A stretch of DNA of 64,000 nucleotides from Clostridia bacterium (GTDB taxonomy: Bacteria; Bacillota; Clostridia; Oscillospirales; CAG-272): the NCBI GenBank assembly GCA_017462795.1, contig JAFTQL010000015.1, forward strand, positions 22,491 through 86,490, written 5' to 3'. Position 1 is the stretch's first letter. Each line of letters starts with the position of its first letter. Made by a program: the position numbers and the translations under genes. The notes beneath the pieces were generated by a model, which saw nothing but the letters and a program-made list of their open reading frames with translations, did no database searches and was not told the DNA's origin. Positions 42,915-51,812 of this stretch are shown in pieces.

Positions 42915-44116
42915 TGCGTCCTCTTTTGTTTATCGTCGGCTATCATATCCTGTCCGTCCCCGCCGACAGGAGCGCTGATTTTGTCAATATGTGCTCCGCC
43001 GCGCAGATAGTCTATCACAGCGCGGGAGCGGGAAGGAGAGAGACGGAGGACGGACAGGAGGAGCGCAGATACTTCCGTCTCCGCCCCTCAGCCGCAAGAC
43101 GGGCGGCGAGGATATGCAAAAGATACAGTATAGATGTAAGGACAGAGAGCCGCCACGGTCTGCCCGAGCTTGCCCATGCTGTCTGCCGCCGACCTGGGAT
43201 AATGCTTGGAATGGTCTTTTTTGCCGTCACGGTATTTCTGTCGGGCAACGTCATCTGGGATATACGCGTTGAGGGAAACACACATGTCAGCGAGGATACG
43301 GTGGAGAGACTGCTTGCCGAAAGCGGTATATCCGTGGGAAGCGTCAAGAGCCGACTGGATATCGACAGCATAGAAAACCATGTTCTTATACTCACCGATG
43401 AGATATCGTGGATAAGCGTCAATGTCACGGGGACGGTGGCGGATGTGGAGATAAGAGAGGCTGTAGCGCCTCCCGAGGAGCAGGACTATACCTCCTCCAA
43501 TCTTGTGGCGGCACGCAACGGAACAGTGGTGCGGTTTGAGGAGGTGAGAGGAAATATCTCTGTGGAGCTTGGCGAGGCGGTATCCGAGGGGCAGCTTCTT
43601 GTGGGTGGAGTATACGGCTCGGATACCGAGGGAACTCGTTTTGTCCGCTCCTCGGGACAGGTAATTGCCCTGTGCGAGAGGGAGTACAGAATAGAGATCC
43701 CGCTCAAATATGAGAAAAAAGTGTATACGGGAGAGCAAAAAATAAAAAAATCGCTTATTTTCTTTGAAAAAGAAGTAAAATTTTTTGGAAACAGTGGAAA
43801 TTCATATACAAGTTGTGATACAATAGATACAGTAGAATATTTTGACCCATTCGGACTCGGAAAATTGCCTTTCGGTGTCCGTACCCTGAGAAGCTCGGAA
43901 TACGTTACCGAGGAGGCAACGCTTACGGAGGAGCAGGCGAGGGAGCAGGCGTATTTTATACTGTGGCAGACCTTTGCCGAGGATGCCCCCGACGCTGTTG
44001 TCGCATCCAAGCATCTGTCGGGGCGCATTGAGGGCGATGTGTACATTCTTGAGGGAACGGTGGAGAGCCTTGAGAACATAGCTGTGGAGCAGGAGATAGA
44101 GGTCAGGATACAATAA
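42911..44116 (+). CDS. yqfD: Sporulation protein YqfD
   Basis: 401 residues. A cytosolic domain (1-90), one helix (about 97-115, LGMVFFAVTVFLSGNVIW), then a long external domain starting DIRVEGNTHVSEDTV. This order, together with yqfC before and phoH after, identifies YqfD. Required for sporulation in Bacillus. The region around 43730-43830 is more AT-rich than the rest of the gene. Confidence 0.9.
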   Translation: MMRPLLFIVGYHILSVPADRSADFVNMCSAAQIVYHSAGAGRRETEDGQEERRYFRLRPSAARRAARICKRYSIDVRTESRHGLPELAHAVCRRPGIMLGMVFFAVTVFLSGNVIWDIRVEGNTHVSEDTVERLLAESGISVGSVKSRLDIDSIENHVLILTDEISWISVNVTGTVADVEIREAVAPPEEQDYTSSNLVAARNGTVVRFEEVRGNISVELGEAVSEGQLLVGGVYGSDTEGTRFVRSSGQVIALCEREYRIEIPLKYEKKVYTGEQKIKKSLIFFEKEVKFFGNSGNSYTSCDTIDTVEYFDPFGLGKLPFGVRTLRSSEYVTEEATLTEEQAREQAYFILWQTFAEDAPDAVVASKHLSGRIEGDVYILEGTVESLENIAVEQEIEVRIQ

Positions 44117-44143
44117 CGGGAGAAGATAGGAATACAGGAAAAT

Positions 44144-45184
44144 ATGGAAAAACACACAAGGACAGTAAGTATTGAAAGCTCGGAGATAACGGCGAGGCTG
44201 TTTGGCAGCTTTGATATCAACGTGCGTATGATCGAAAAAAGCTTTGACGTGAAGATACACAACCGCGCGGGAGAGGACGGTGACGCGGTGGTCATCAGCG
44301 GCGATAGCAGGGACGGCGTGAACATGGCGGCGGATGCGGTGAAGTATCTCAAGGACATGGCGAGATACAACGAGACGCTTACCGAGCAGCAGGTGGGCTA
44401 TGTGATGGAAATGATCAAGGACGGTAACCGTGAGGAGCTTGCCGACCTTGAGGGCGGCTGTATCTGCATAACCACACGCGGCAAGCCCATAAAGGCAAAG
44501 ACCGTGGGACAGAAGAGATACGTTGAGTCCATAGAGAAGAACACTGTGGTGTTCGGTATCGGACCCGCGGGAACGGGAAAGACCTTTCTCGCGGTGGCAA
44601 TGGCGGTCAAGGCGCTGAGAGAAAAGCAAGTGGCAAGGATAATCCTCACCCGTCCCGCCATCGAGGCGGGGGAGAAGCTGGGCTTTTTGCCGGGCGACCT
44701 GCAAAGCAAGATAGACCCATATCTGCGCCCGCTGTATGACGCGATGTTTGAGATGATGGGAGCGGAGAACTACCAGCGTCAGCTTGAAAAGGGAGCTATA
44801 GAGATCGCTCCTCTGGCGTACATGAGAGGACGCACGCTGGACGACAGCTTTATAATACTTGATGAGGCGCAGAACGCAACTCCCGAGCAGATGAAGATGT
44901 TCCTCACACGTCTGGGCTTTAACTCCAAGGCGGTCATCACGGGCGACCTGACCCAGACCGACCTGCCCTACGGACAGAAGAGCGGGCTTGCGGTGGCGGT
45001 AAAAATACTTGAAGAGGTAGAGGATATCCATGTTCACGCCTTTACGGATAAGGACGTTGTGAGACACAAGCTTGTACAGCGTATAATCAGAGCTTACGAG
45101 AAGTACGAGAAGGCAAGCGCGGAGCAACGGGCTCAGCAAAGAGGACAAAGAAAACCCACGGGACAGAAGCAAGGAGACAGATAA
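44144..45184 (+). CDS. phoH: PhoH-family ATPase
   Basis: 346 residues. Walker A is GPAGTGKTFLA (about 141-151), Walker B is SFIILDEAQNATPEQM; a small KH-like domain precedes (SFDINVRMIEKSFDVKI). The YGQKSGL sensor segment and a basic C-terminal tail follow. Probably an RNA-linked ATPase acting with YbeY, next in the operon. Confidence 0.95.
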   Translation: MEKHTRTVSIESSEITARLFGSFDINVRMIEKSFDVKIHNRAGEDGDAVVISGDSRDGVNMAADAVKYLKDMARYNETLTEQQVGYVMEMIKDGNREELADLEGGCICITTRGKPIKAKTVGQKRYVESIEKNTVVFGIGPAGTGKTFLAVAMAVKALREKQVARIILTRPAIEAGEKLGFLPGDLQSKIDPYLRPLYDAMFEMMGAENYQRQLEKGAIEIAPLAYMRGRTLDDSFIILDEAQNATPEQMKMFLTRLGFNSKAVITGDLTQTDLPYGQKSGLAVAVKILEEVEDIHVHAFTDKDVVRHKLVQRIIRAYEKYEKASAEQRAQQRGQRKPTGQKQGDR

Positions 45185-45185
45185 G

Positions 45186-45668
45186 ATGAAAACAAAGACA
45201 ATGATATATTTTATGAATAACACGGACACCGCGGTAAGCTATGCTCTCAAAATGCTTGTGCGCAGAGCGGTCACGGCTACGCTTGAGTATGAGGGCTTTC
45301 ACAACGACTGCCAGGTGTCGGTGACCTTTACCGATAACGAGGGGATAAGGAAGATAAACTCCGAGTTCAGAGGTATTGACAAGGAGACCGACGTGCTGTC
45401 CTTTCCGCTTACCGATTTTGAGGGCGGAGAAGAGCCGCCCACGGACGAGCCCCAGATAGCTCTCGGAGATATCGTCATATCCCTTGAAAGGGCAAAGACA
45501 CAGGCTGAGGAATTCGGTCATTCCTTTGAGAGAGAGGCGGCATTCCTTTGCGTGCACTCCATGCTCCATCTGCTGGGCTACGACCACGTGAACAGCGAGG
45601 AAGAGGATGCCGAGATGAGACGCAGACAGAGAGAAGTACTTGAGAGAATGGGACTTGGAATCAACTGA
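45186..45668 (+). CDS. ybeY: Endoribonuclease YbeY, rRNA maturation factor
   Basis: 160 residues. The zinc site is HSMLHLLGYDH (His at three positions), the family's H-x3-H-x5-H. Also seen are SVTFTDNEGIRKINSEFRG and TDVLSFP. Takes part in 16S rRNA 3'-end maturation and quality control. Starts one base after the phoH stop. The usual dgkA gene between ybeY and era is absent. Confidence 0.96.
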   Translation: MKTKTMIYFMNNTDTAVSYALKMLVRRAVTATLEYEGFHNDCQVSVTFTDNEGIRKINSEFRGIDKETDVLSFPLTDFEGGEEPPTDEPQIALGDIVISLERAKTQAEEFGHSFEREAAFLCVHSMLHLLGYDHVNSEEEDAEMRRRQREVLERMGLGIN

Positions 45669-45677
45669 GGGAGAGTG

Positions 45678-46571
45678 ATGGATATGAAAAAGACAGGATT
45701 TATAGCAATAGTAGGACGCCCCAATGTGGGTAAATCAACACTTATGAACTCTATTCTCGGAGAAAAGGTGGCTATAGTGTCAAATAAGCCACAGACTACG
45801 AGAAACAGAATAACGGGAATACACACAAGGGGCGATGAGCAGTTTGTGTTCCTTGACACACCCGGTATGCACAGCCCCAAGAACAGCCTTGGCGAGTATA
45901 TGGTAAAGGCGGCGGACAGCACCATGAGAGACGCGGACGCGGTGGTGCTTGTGGTGGACACGGGCAAGGATATTACCGCGGTTGAGGAGAATGTTATCGC
46001 GTATCTGAAAAAGAGCGGTATTCCCTCGGTGCTGGCACTGAACAAGATAGACATGTACAACAGGGAGCAGATAGCCGAAACTATCGCCAAATACGCGGAC
46101 AAGCACAGCTTTGACGCCTTCGTGCCGATAAGCGCGAGAAGCGGAAAGAACGTGGACGAGCTGCTTGACGAGTGCGCAAAGTTCCTTGCGGAGTCGCAGT
46201 GGTTTTTCCCCGAGGATATGGTGACTGACCAGCCCGAGAGACAGATAGCGGCGGAGATAATCAGGGAGAAGATATTGAGAACTCTTAACAAGGAGATACC
46301 CCACGGTACGGCGGTGGTAATTGAGGAATTCAAGGACGAGAGAACGCTTATCAGCATAAGAGCGGAGATCTTCTGCGAGAAGGCATCTCACAAGGGGATC
46401 ATTGTGGGAAAGAACGGCGCGTCCCTGAAGCTTATCGGAACTTATGCGAGAGAGGATCTCGAGAAGCTGTTTGGAACGAAGGTATATTTGAATCTTTGGG
46501 TAAAGGTAAAGGAGAATTGGCGTGAGAGCGCGAGAACCGTTGGCAACTTCGGCTATCGCAATGAGGAATAA
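45678..46571 (+). CDS. era: GTPase Era
   Basis: About 297 residues. G1 GRPNVGKST, G3 DTPGMH, G4 NKIDMY and G5 SARSGK are all in place, and the C-terminal KH domain has GKNGASLKLIG and the final NLWVKVKENW. Binds the 16S rRNA 3' end during 30S assembly. Two close ATGs (45678, 45684) follow GAGGGAGA; either may serve. Confidence 0.97.
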   Translation: MDMKKTGFIAIVGRPNVGKSTLMNSILGEKVAIVSNKPQTTRNRITGIHTRGDEQFVFLDTPGMHSPKNSLGEYMVKAADSTMRDADAVVLVVDTGKDITAVEENVIAYLKKSGIPSVLALNKIDMYNREQIAETIAKYADKHSFDAFVPISARSGKNVDELLDECAKFLAESQWFFPEDMVTDQPERQIAAEIIREKILRTLNKEIPHGTAVVIEEFKDERTLISIRAEIFCEKASHKGIIVGKNGASLKLIGTYAREDLEKLFGTKVYLNLWVKVKENWRESARTVGNFGYRNEE

Positions 46572-46699
46572 TGAACTTACTTTATATCAGATTGTCGGGA
46601 TCGGCGTCGATCCCGACAGATGATAATTTAAAACCGGATAAAATTGATTGTATCATTATATCTTATATGTCTTGAAAAAACAGAACCGGAGGTGAAGAT

Positions 46700-47497
46700 A
46701 TGCGAGCGACATGCGACGGTCTTGTCATACGTGAGGCGGCTTACGGCGAGAACGACAGATTGATCACCGTGCTTACGGCGGAGCAGGGGAAAATGCTCTT
46801 TACCGCAAAGGGCGCTCGCTCTCTGCGGTCAAAAACCATGTCCGTCTGCCGTCTCTTTACCTATGCCAACTTTGAATATTACGAGAAAAACGGCAGAAGA
46901 TGGCTGTCGGGCGGATCGGTCAATGACAGCTTTTTTGGTCTTACCGAGAATATGGAGGGCTTTGCCTTGGCGTCATATATCGTTCAGCTTGCCGCTGAGA
47001 TCACAGGCGAGGATGTCCCTTGCCCCGAGGTCATGCGCATGACCCTCAATACCCTTTACGCAATTGAGAAAAGGCTCAAGCCCTACGGTCAGCTTAAAAG
47101 CGCTTACGAGATCTTTGCCGCCAATATTTCGGGATTCTCTCCCGAGCTTTGCGGTTGCTCTGAATGCGGCTGTGAGCAGAGCGACAGGGGCTGGTGGCTT
47201 GACGTTATGAATGGTCATCTGGTGTGCGCCGCCTGCTTCTCCGAGTCGGGACGGAGCGCGTCTCAGCTCCCCACCACCGATTCTCTCATGACCGCCAACA
47301 TATTTCTGCCTCTCGACGGCTCTGCCCTCGCCGCGTGGCGGTATGTGTCCTCAGCGCCTCTCAAGCGAATATTCGCTTTCGGTGTCTCCGACGGCGACAG
47401 CATGAGAGCGCTTGAGCGGAGCGCCGAGACTTACATCACAAACCATCTTGAAAGAAGCTTTGACACCTTAGACTTTTATCACACGGTAAAGGAGTGA
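46700..47497 (+). CDS. recO: DNA repair protein RecO
   Basis: 265 residues. N-terminal OB-fold (TCDGLVIREAAYGENDRLIT), helical middle and a four-Cys zinc site: CGCSECG (about 150-156) with CAAC (about 180). Works with RecF/RecR to load RecA. A GC hairpin (TGTCGGGATCG...CGATCCCGACA, about 46591-46617) separates it from era without a clear U-tract. Confidence 0.93.
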   Translation: MRATCDGLVIREAAYGENDRLITVLTAEQGKMLFTAKGARSLRSKTMSVCRLFTYANFEYYEKNGRRWLSGGSVNDSFFGLTENMEGFALASYIVQLAAEITGEDVPCPEVMRMTLNTLYAIEKRLKPYGQLKSAYEIFAANISGFSPELCGCSECGCEQSDRGWWLDVMNGHLVCAACFSESGRSASQLPTTDSLMTANIFLPLDGSALAAWRYVSSAPLKRIFAFGVSDGDSMRALERSAETYITNHLERSFDTLDFYHTVKE

Positions 47498-47502
47498 TAA
47501 GC

Positions 47503-49887
47503 ATGAATATAAAAGAAAAAACACTTACAACACTTGAATTTGATAAAATAAGACTTATGCTTGCCGACTGCTGTCCTACATCGGGAGCGGCGGCAATGGC
47601 AATGAGCCTCTGTCCCACCGACCGTATAGACATGGCAAGGCAAAGACAGACACGCACCACCGACGCAAAGCGGCTGTCCGATGCCAAGGGAATGCCCTCC
47701 TTCGGCAGTGTTACCGACGTGTCGGATATATGTGAGAGAGCCACCAAGGGCGCGGTGCTGACTCCGAGAGAGCTGCTTGATACGGCGGCGCTGTTGCGCT
47801 CATCAAGACAGCTCCTTGACTACATCAGGGCAAACCGACTGTTTTCCACCGTGCTTGACGAGGTGTTTGAGCGGCTGTTGCCCAACAGGCAGCTTGAGGA
47901 CAGAATAAGCCGCTCCATCGTCTCCGAGGAGCTTATCGCCGACGAGGCAAGCCCCGCCCTTGCGGATGTAAGGCGCAAGATAAGGGTGGCAAACCTCAAG
48001 GTGAGAGAAGCGCTCGCCAAATACACCGGCGGAAGCTATTCAAAATATCTGCAGGAAAATATAGTCACACAGAGAAACGGACGTTACGTTATTCCCGTAA
48101 AGGCGGAGCACCGTAATGACGTTAAGGGACTGATACACGACACATCATCCTCGGGAGCGACTATATTCGTTGAGCCCATGGCGGTGGTGGATGCCAACAA
48201 CGAGCTTACCATGCTTGAATCCCGTGAGGCACACGAGATAGAAAAGGTGCTGTCCGAGCTTTCGGGAGAGGTAGCGGGAATTTCGCCCTCGCTTCTGCTT
48301 AACTACAGAAATATCACCGAGCTTGGCTTTGTTTTCGGTTGCGCCGAGCTTTCCCGCCGCATGGATGCCTGCGAGCCTATGCTTACGGAGGAGAGAAGGT
48401 GCGCGCTTATCAGGGCGCGCCATCCTCTCATAGATAAAAAGGCGGTAGTACCCATCAGCCTTACCATAGGCGAGGATTTTGACACGCTCATTATCACGGG
48501 ACCCAATACGGGCGGTAAGACGGTAACGCTCAAGACCCTCGGTCTGTTTGCCGCCATGGCGCAGTCGGGACTGCATGTTCCTTGCGAGGAAGGAAGCGGA
48601 CTGTGTATCTTTGAGAAGATACTTGTGGATCTCGGAGACGAGCAGAGCATAGAGCAATCGCTGTCCACATTCTCATCTCATATGGTCACCATCGTTTCCA
48701 TTGTCAAGGAGAGAAATAACAGATCGCTTGTCCTTTTCGACGAGCTTGGAGCGGGCACCGACCCCGTTGAGGGAGCGGCGCTGGCGGTGGCTGTTATCGA
48801 GGACATGAGATCGGCGGGAGCAATGTGCCTCGCCACAACTCACTATACAGAGCTTAAAACATATGCTCTCGATACCCCCGGTGTCACCAACGCGTCCTGT
48901 GAGTTTGACGTGGAGACACTCCGTCCCACCTACAAGCTGATCATCGGCACTCCGGGTAAGTCAAACGCTTTCGCTATTTCCGAAAAGCTGGGACTTCCTC
49001 GCTCTCTTGTGGAGCGTGCGGGCGAGCTTGTGGGAAGCGAGAACAAAAAGCTGGAGAATATACTTGGCGACCTTGAGGCAATGCGTATCCAAACCGAGAA
49101 GCAGCTTGACGAGGCAAGGCGCATGAAGGAGGAATATGAGGCGTTCAAAAAGCAAGCCGAGGCTGACATCGGAAAGAGACTTGCCGACGCGGACAAGACG
49201 CTGGAGAATGCCAGAAGCAAGGCGCAGAACATGGTGGACAGCGCAAAGATATCCAGCGACTTTATCATGGAGCAGATGGACAAGCTTAAAAAGCAGAAGG
49301 ATTCCGAAAGGCTTGGAGACGAGCTTGCCAAGGCGCGCCGCGAGATACGCGAGCATCTGCGCGCCAACAGCGACAGCTACGATCCCGTGGAGAAGAGAAG
49401 GGTGGAGAATTACGTTCTGCCCCGTCCCGTACGCCGCGGAGACGAGGTGCTGGTGGTGAGTCTGGGAAAGCGGGGAGTGCTTGTGGAGGATCCCGACCGC
49501 TCGGGTAAGGTCATGGCACAGATCGGTATTATCAAGACAAAGGTAAAGGTCTCCGATCTTCAGCTTGTGGAGACTGAGACCGAGGTGCAGGTTGGAGGCA
49601 AAAAGCAAAAGCTTTCTCAGGTGCGCGTCAGCGTCAGCCGCGACTTCAGGGGCGAGATAGATCTGAGAGGCAAAACAGGCGACGAGGCTTGGAGCATGGT
49701 GGACAAGTATTTTGACGATGCCGCCATTGCGGGCTTCCACAGCGTCCGCCTCATCCACGGCAAGGGAACGGGAGCGCTCAAGACAGCTCTGTGGAATTAC
49801 CTGAGGACAGACCGCAGAGTGGCGTCCTACAGGATAGGTCAGTTCGGAGAGGGCGACGGGGGAGTTACCGTTGTGGAGCTGAAATGA
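47503..49887 (+). CDS. mutS2: MutS2 ATPase/endonuclease
   Basis: 794 residues from the ATG at 47503 (AAGGAG eight bases upstream). Core and lever helices, then the ATPase: Walker A GPNTGGKTVT, Walker B LVLFDELGAGTDP, and STHYTE-type switch LATTHYTELK. A long coiled coil (about 515-635) precedes a KOW-like segment and the C-terminal Smr domain (EIDLRGKTGDEA, HGKGTGALK). In Bacillus it splits collided ribosomes and affects recombination. Start follows the recO stop by five bases. Confidence 0.96.
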   Translation: MNIKEKTLTTLEFDKIRLMLADCCPTSGAAAMAMSLCPTDRIDMARQRQTRTTDAKRLSDAKGMPSFGSVTDVSDICERATKGAVLTPRELLDTAALLRSSRQLLDYIRANRLFSTVLDEVFERLLPNRQLEDRISRSIVSEELIADEASPALADVRRKIRVANLKVREALAKYTGGSYSKYLQENIVTQRNGRYVIPVKAEHRNDVKGLIHDTSSSGATIFVEPMAVVDANNELTMLESREAHEIEKVLSELSGEVAGISPSLLLNYRNITELGFVFGCAELSRRMDACEPMLTEERRCALIRARHPLIDKKAVVPISLTIGEDFDTLIITGPNTGGKTVTLKTLGLFAAMAQSGLHVPCEEGSGLCIFEKILVDLGDEQSIEQSLSTFSSHMVTIVSIVKERNNRSLVLFDELGAGTDPVEGAALAVAVIEDMRSAGAMCLATTHYTELKTYALDTPGVTNASCEFDVETLRPTYKLIIGTPGKSNAFAISEKLGLPRSLVERAGELVGSENKKLENILGDLEAMRIQTEKQLDEARRMKEEYEAFKKQAEADIGKRLADADKTLENARSKAQNMVDSAKISSDFIMEQMDKLKKQKDSERLGDELAKARREIREHLRANSDSYDPVEKRRVENYVLPRPVRRGDEVLVVSLGKRGVLVEDPDRSGKVMAQIGIIKTKVKVSDLQLVETETEVQVGGKKQKLSQVRVSVSRDFRGEIDLRGKTGDEAWSMVDKYFDDAAIAGFHSVRLIHGKGTGALKTALWNYLRTDRRVASYRIGQFGEGDGGVTVVELK

Positions 49888-50011
49888 TTTTTTTGATCTA
49901 AAAGATCCGATAAAAATCGGATAAAAATCGACAATGTGACCGCAAAAAAGAGAAAAATATTTATGCAAAGTCATATTTTGTCACTTTTATGTTAAAAAAT
50001 TATAAACTTGC

Positions 50012-50040
50012 TTGTTTAAATGAAAAAAATATGTTATAAT
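50012..50040 (+). promoter_or_regulatory. Promoter of the PRPP synthetase gene
   Basis: TTGTTT (50012-50017), 17-base spacer, TATAAT (50035-50040) with TGT before the -10. Confidence 0.75.
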
Positions 50041-50079
50041 AATGGTGCAATTGATAAATAGCTCGGAGGAAAATTAAAT

Positions 50080-51225
50080 ATGAAAGAATCACAGTATGCT
50101 GAACTTAGCGTAATAGGTATGAGAGGCTGCGAGCAGTTTGCCGAACAGGTAGACTATTACCTCAGAGAATGGCGTCGTCACGGCGGAGACGAAAGCTTTC
50201 TTGTCCATGTTGACTGCCCTCGTTTCGGTACGGGTGAGGCAAAGGGACTTCTCCACGAATCCCTCAGAGGACACGACCTCTACATAATCTGCGATATGTT
50301 TAACTACGGTGTAACCTACAAAATGTACGGACAGCAGGTTCCCATGAGTCCCGACGATCACTACGCCGATCTCAAGCGTATCATCGCCGCGAACGCGGGC
50401 AAGGCAAGACGCGTTACCGTTATCATGCCCATGCTCTATGAGGGCAGACAGCATAAGAGAAGCGGCAGAGAGTCTCTTGACTGCGCTATAATGCTTCAGG
50501 AGCTTGTGGCAATGGGCGTTACAAACATCATTACCTTTGACGCTCATGACCCCAGAGTGCAGAACGCCATTCCTCTCTCGGGATTTGACGATGTAAAGCC
50601 TACCTATCAGATGATCAAGGCTCTGGTTCGCAATGTTCCCGACGTTATTATCGACAAGGACGCTCTGATGATCATTTCTCCCGATGAAGGCGCAATGGGA
50701 CGCTGTATGTACTTCTCGTCCGTCCTTGGTCTTGATATCGGTATGTTCTATAAGCGCCGTAATTACTCCATTGTTGTAAACGGACGTAACCCCATCGAGG
50801 CACATGAGTACCTCGGTAAGGATCTTACGGGCAAGGACGTAATTATTGTCGACGATATGATTTCCTCCGGTGAATCCCTCATAGATGTTGCCTTCCAGCT
50901 CAAGGAGAAGGGAGCAAAGAGAATATTCGCGTTTACCACCTTCGGTCTGTTTACAGACGGACTTGAGAAGTTTGACAAGGCATTTGCCGATGGTATTATT
51001 TCAAGGGTATTTACAACAAACCTTGTTTACCGCCGCCCCGAGCTTGCAAGCAGAGAATGGTATGTTGAGGTAAATATGTGTAAGTACGTCTCTTACATTA
51101 TCGATACTCTCAATCAGGATCACACCCTCAGTGAGCTGCTCAATCCCGTCAAGCGCATCCATAATCTTGTGGACAAGCACAAAGCGGGACAGATATCTCA
51201 GGTCAGAATGGAATTTGACAACTGA
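50080..51225 (+). CDS. prs: Ribose-phosphate pyrophosphokinase, divergent long form
   Basis: 381 residues, longer than the usual 310-320. Makes PRPP from ribose-5-phosphate and ATP. The PRPP-binding loop DVIIVDDMISSGESL (about 250-265) and the FDAHDPRVQNA segment match the family. The catalytic flexible loop reads YEGRQHKRSGRES rather than the usual A-R-Q-D-R-K. This is the divergent clostridial subgroup; activity is likely but the loop change is notable. GGAGG eleven bases before the ATG. Confidence 0.9.
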   Translation: MKESQYAELSVIGMRGCEQFAEQVDYYLREWRRHGGDESFLVHVDCPRFGTGEAKGLLHESLRGHDLYIICDMFNYGVTYKMYGQQVPMSPDDHYADLKRIIAANAGKARRVTVIMPMLYEGRQHKRSGRESLDCAIMLQELVAMGVTNIITFDAHDPRVQNAIPLSGFDDVKPTYQMIKALVRNVPDVIIDKDALMIISPDEGAMGRCMYFSSVLGLDIGMFYKRRNYSIVVNGRNPIEAHEYLGKDLTGKDVIIVDDMISSGESLIDVAFQLKEKGAKRIFAFTTFGLFTDGLEKFDKAFADGIISRVFTTNLVYRRPELASREWYVEVNMCKYVSYIIDTLNQDHTLSELLNPVKRIHNLVDKHKAGQISQVRMEFDN

Positions 51226-51238
51226 TAACAAAAATATT

Positions 51239-51278
51239 AAATGGCTGTCTTTGTTGAGACAGCCATTTGTTTTGGTTT
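51239..51278 (+). terminator. Terminator of prs
   Basis: AAATGGCTGTCT (51239-51250) pairs with AGACAGCCATTT (51257-51268), followed by GTTTTGGTTTT. Confidence 0.88.
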
Positions 51279-51288
51279 TACAGCAACA

Positions 51289-51319
51289 AAATGCCCGTTG
51301 CAAAAGCGCAACGGGCATT
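51289..51319 (-). terminator. Terminator of the Xre regulator gene
   Basis: Minus strand GAATGCCCGTTGC...GCAACGGGCATT followed by TTGTT. Confidence 0.8.
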
Positions 51320-51327
51320 CGTTTGTA

Positions 51328-51552
51328 CTATCCGACCTTTTCACTTGTGTCTTCACGACCGAACAGCTCGTCCAGCGTGACCGAGAATAAACGCGCGATA
51401 GGTAAGAGCAACACAAGATCGGGATAGGTGCAGCCCCGCTCCCATTTTGATACCGCCTGTATACTCACGCGAAGATACCAGGCAAGCTCACGCTGCGTCA
51501 TATTCCGCTCAAGACGCAACCGTCGGATATTGTGACCTATGGGTAGTTCCAA
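51328..51552 (-). CDS. Small Xre-family regulator, TTG start
   Basis: 74 residues. The start is taken as the TTG at 51552 because AGGAGG lies seven bases upstream (51560-51565); the ATG at 51588 has no ribosome site. A single helix-turn-helix fills the protein (IGHNIRRLRLERNMTQRELA, then VSIQAVSKWERG). There is no effector domain. It follows a 21-codon open frame and a structured leader on the same strand. Confidence 0.85.
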   Translation of the reverse strand: MELPIGHNIRRLRLERNMTQRELAWYLRVSIQAVSKWERGCTYPDLVLLLPIARLFSVTLDELFGREDTSEKVG

Positions 51553-51615
51553 TTTCAGACCTCCTGTGAAAATATCATTGCCATACACAGAGACCTGTTT
51601 CGCTCGGTGACGCCG

Positions 51616-51681
51616 TCACTTGGCGGACATCACTTTTTCGGCGAGCAATACGGCAATGTCGGTAAATGTACAAAAATTCAT
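51616..51681 (-). CDS. Possible 21-residue leader peptide
   Basis: An ATG at 51681 with a perfect AAAGGAGG eight bases upstream opens a frame of 21 codons (MNFCTFTDIAVLLAEKVMSA plus one Lys) ending in TGA. It lies between the promoter at 51761-51789 and the Xre gene. The ribosome site is far better than chance, but the product may only serve regulation. Confidence 0.45.
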   Translation of the reverse strand: MNFCTFTDIAVLLAEKVMSAK

Positions 51682-51698
51682 ACTGTTCGCCTCCTTTC

Positions 51699-51760
51699 AT
51701 TAAAATTTTAATAGCCGTACCCTGTTCCGCGTTTGCAGTCCGCGTTGGGGGTACGGCTTT
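51699..51760 (-). promoter_or_regulatory. Structured leader: hairpin plus 14-base palindrome
   Basis: Just after the transcription start a stem AGCCGTACCC...GGGTACGGCT forms, followed by the perfect palindrome ATTAAAATTTTAAT (51699-51712) immediately before the AAAGGAGG of the small frame. The palindrome is a plausible Xre operator or RNA switch element. Confidence 0.5.
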
Positions 51761-51789
51761 ATTTTATCATAAATTTTCCCGATTGTCAA
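51761..51789 (-). promoter_or_regulatory. Promoter of the leader peptide-Xre unit
   Basis: TTGACA (51784-51789), 17-base spacer, TAAAAT (51761-51766) with TGA before the -10. Confidence 0.78.
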
Positions 51790-51812
51790 TAAGTAATCGG
51801 TCTACCTGTGGT

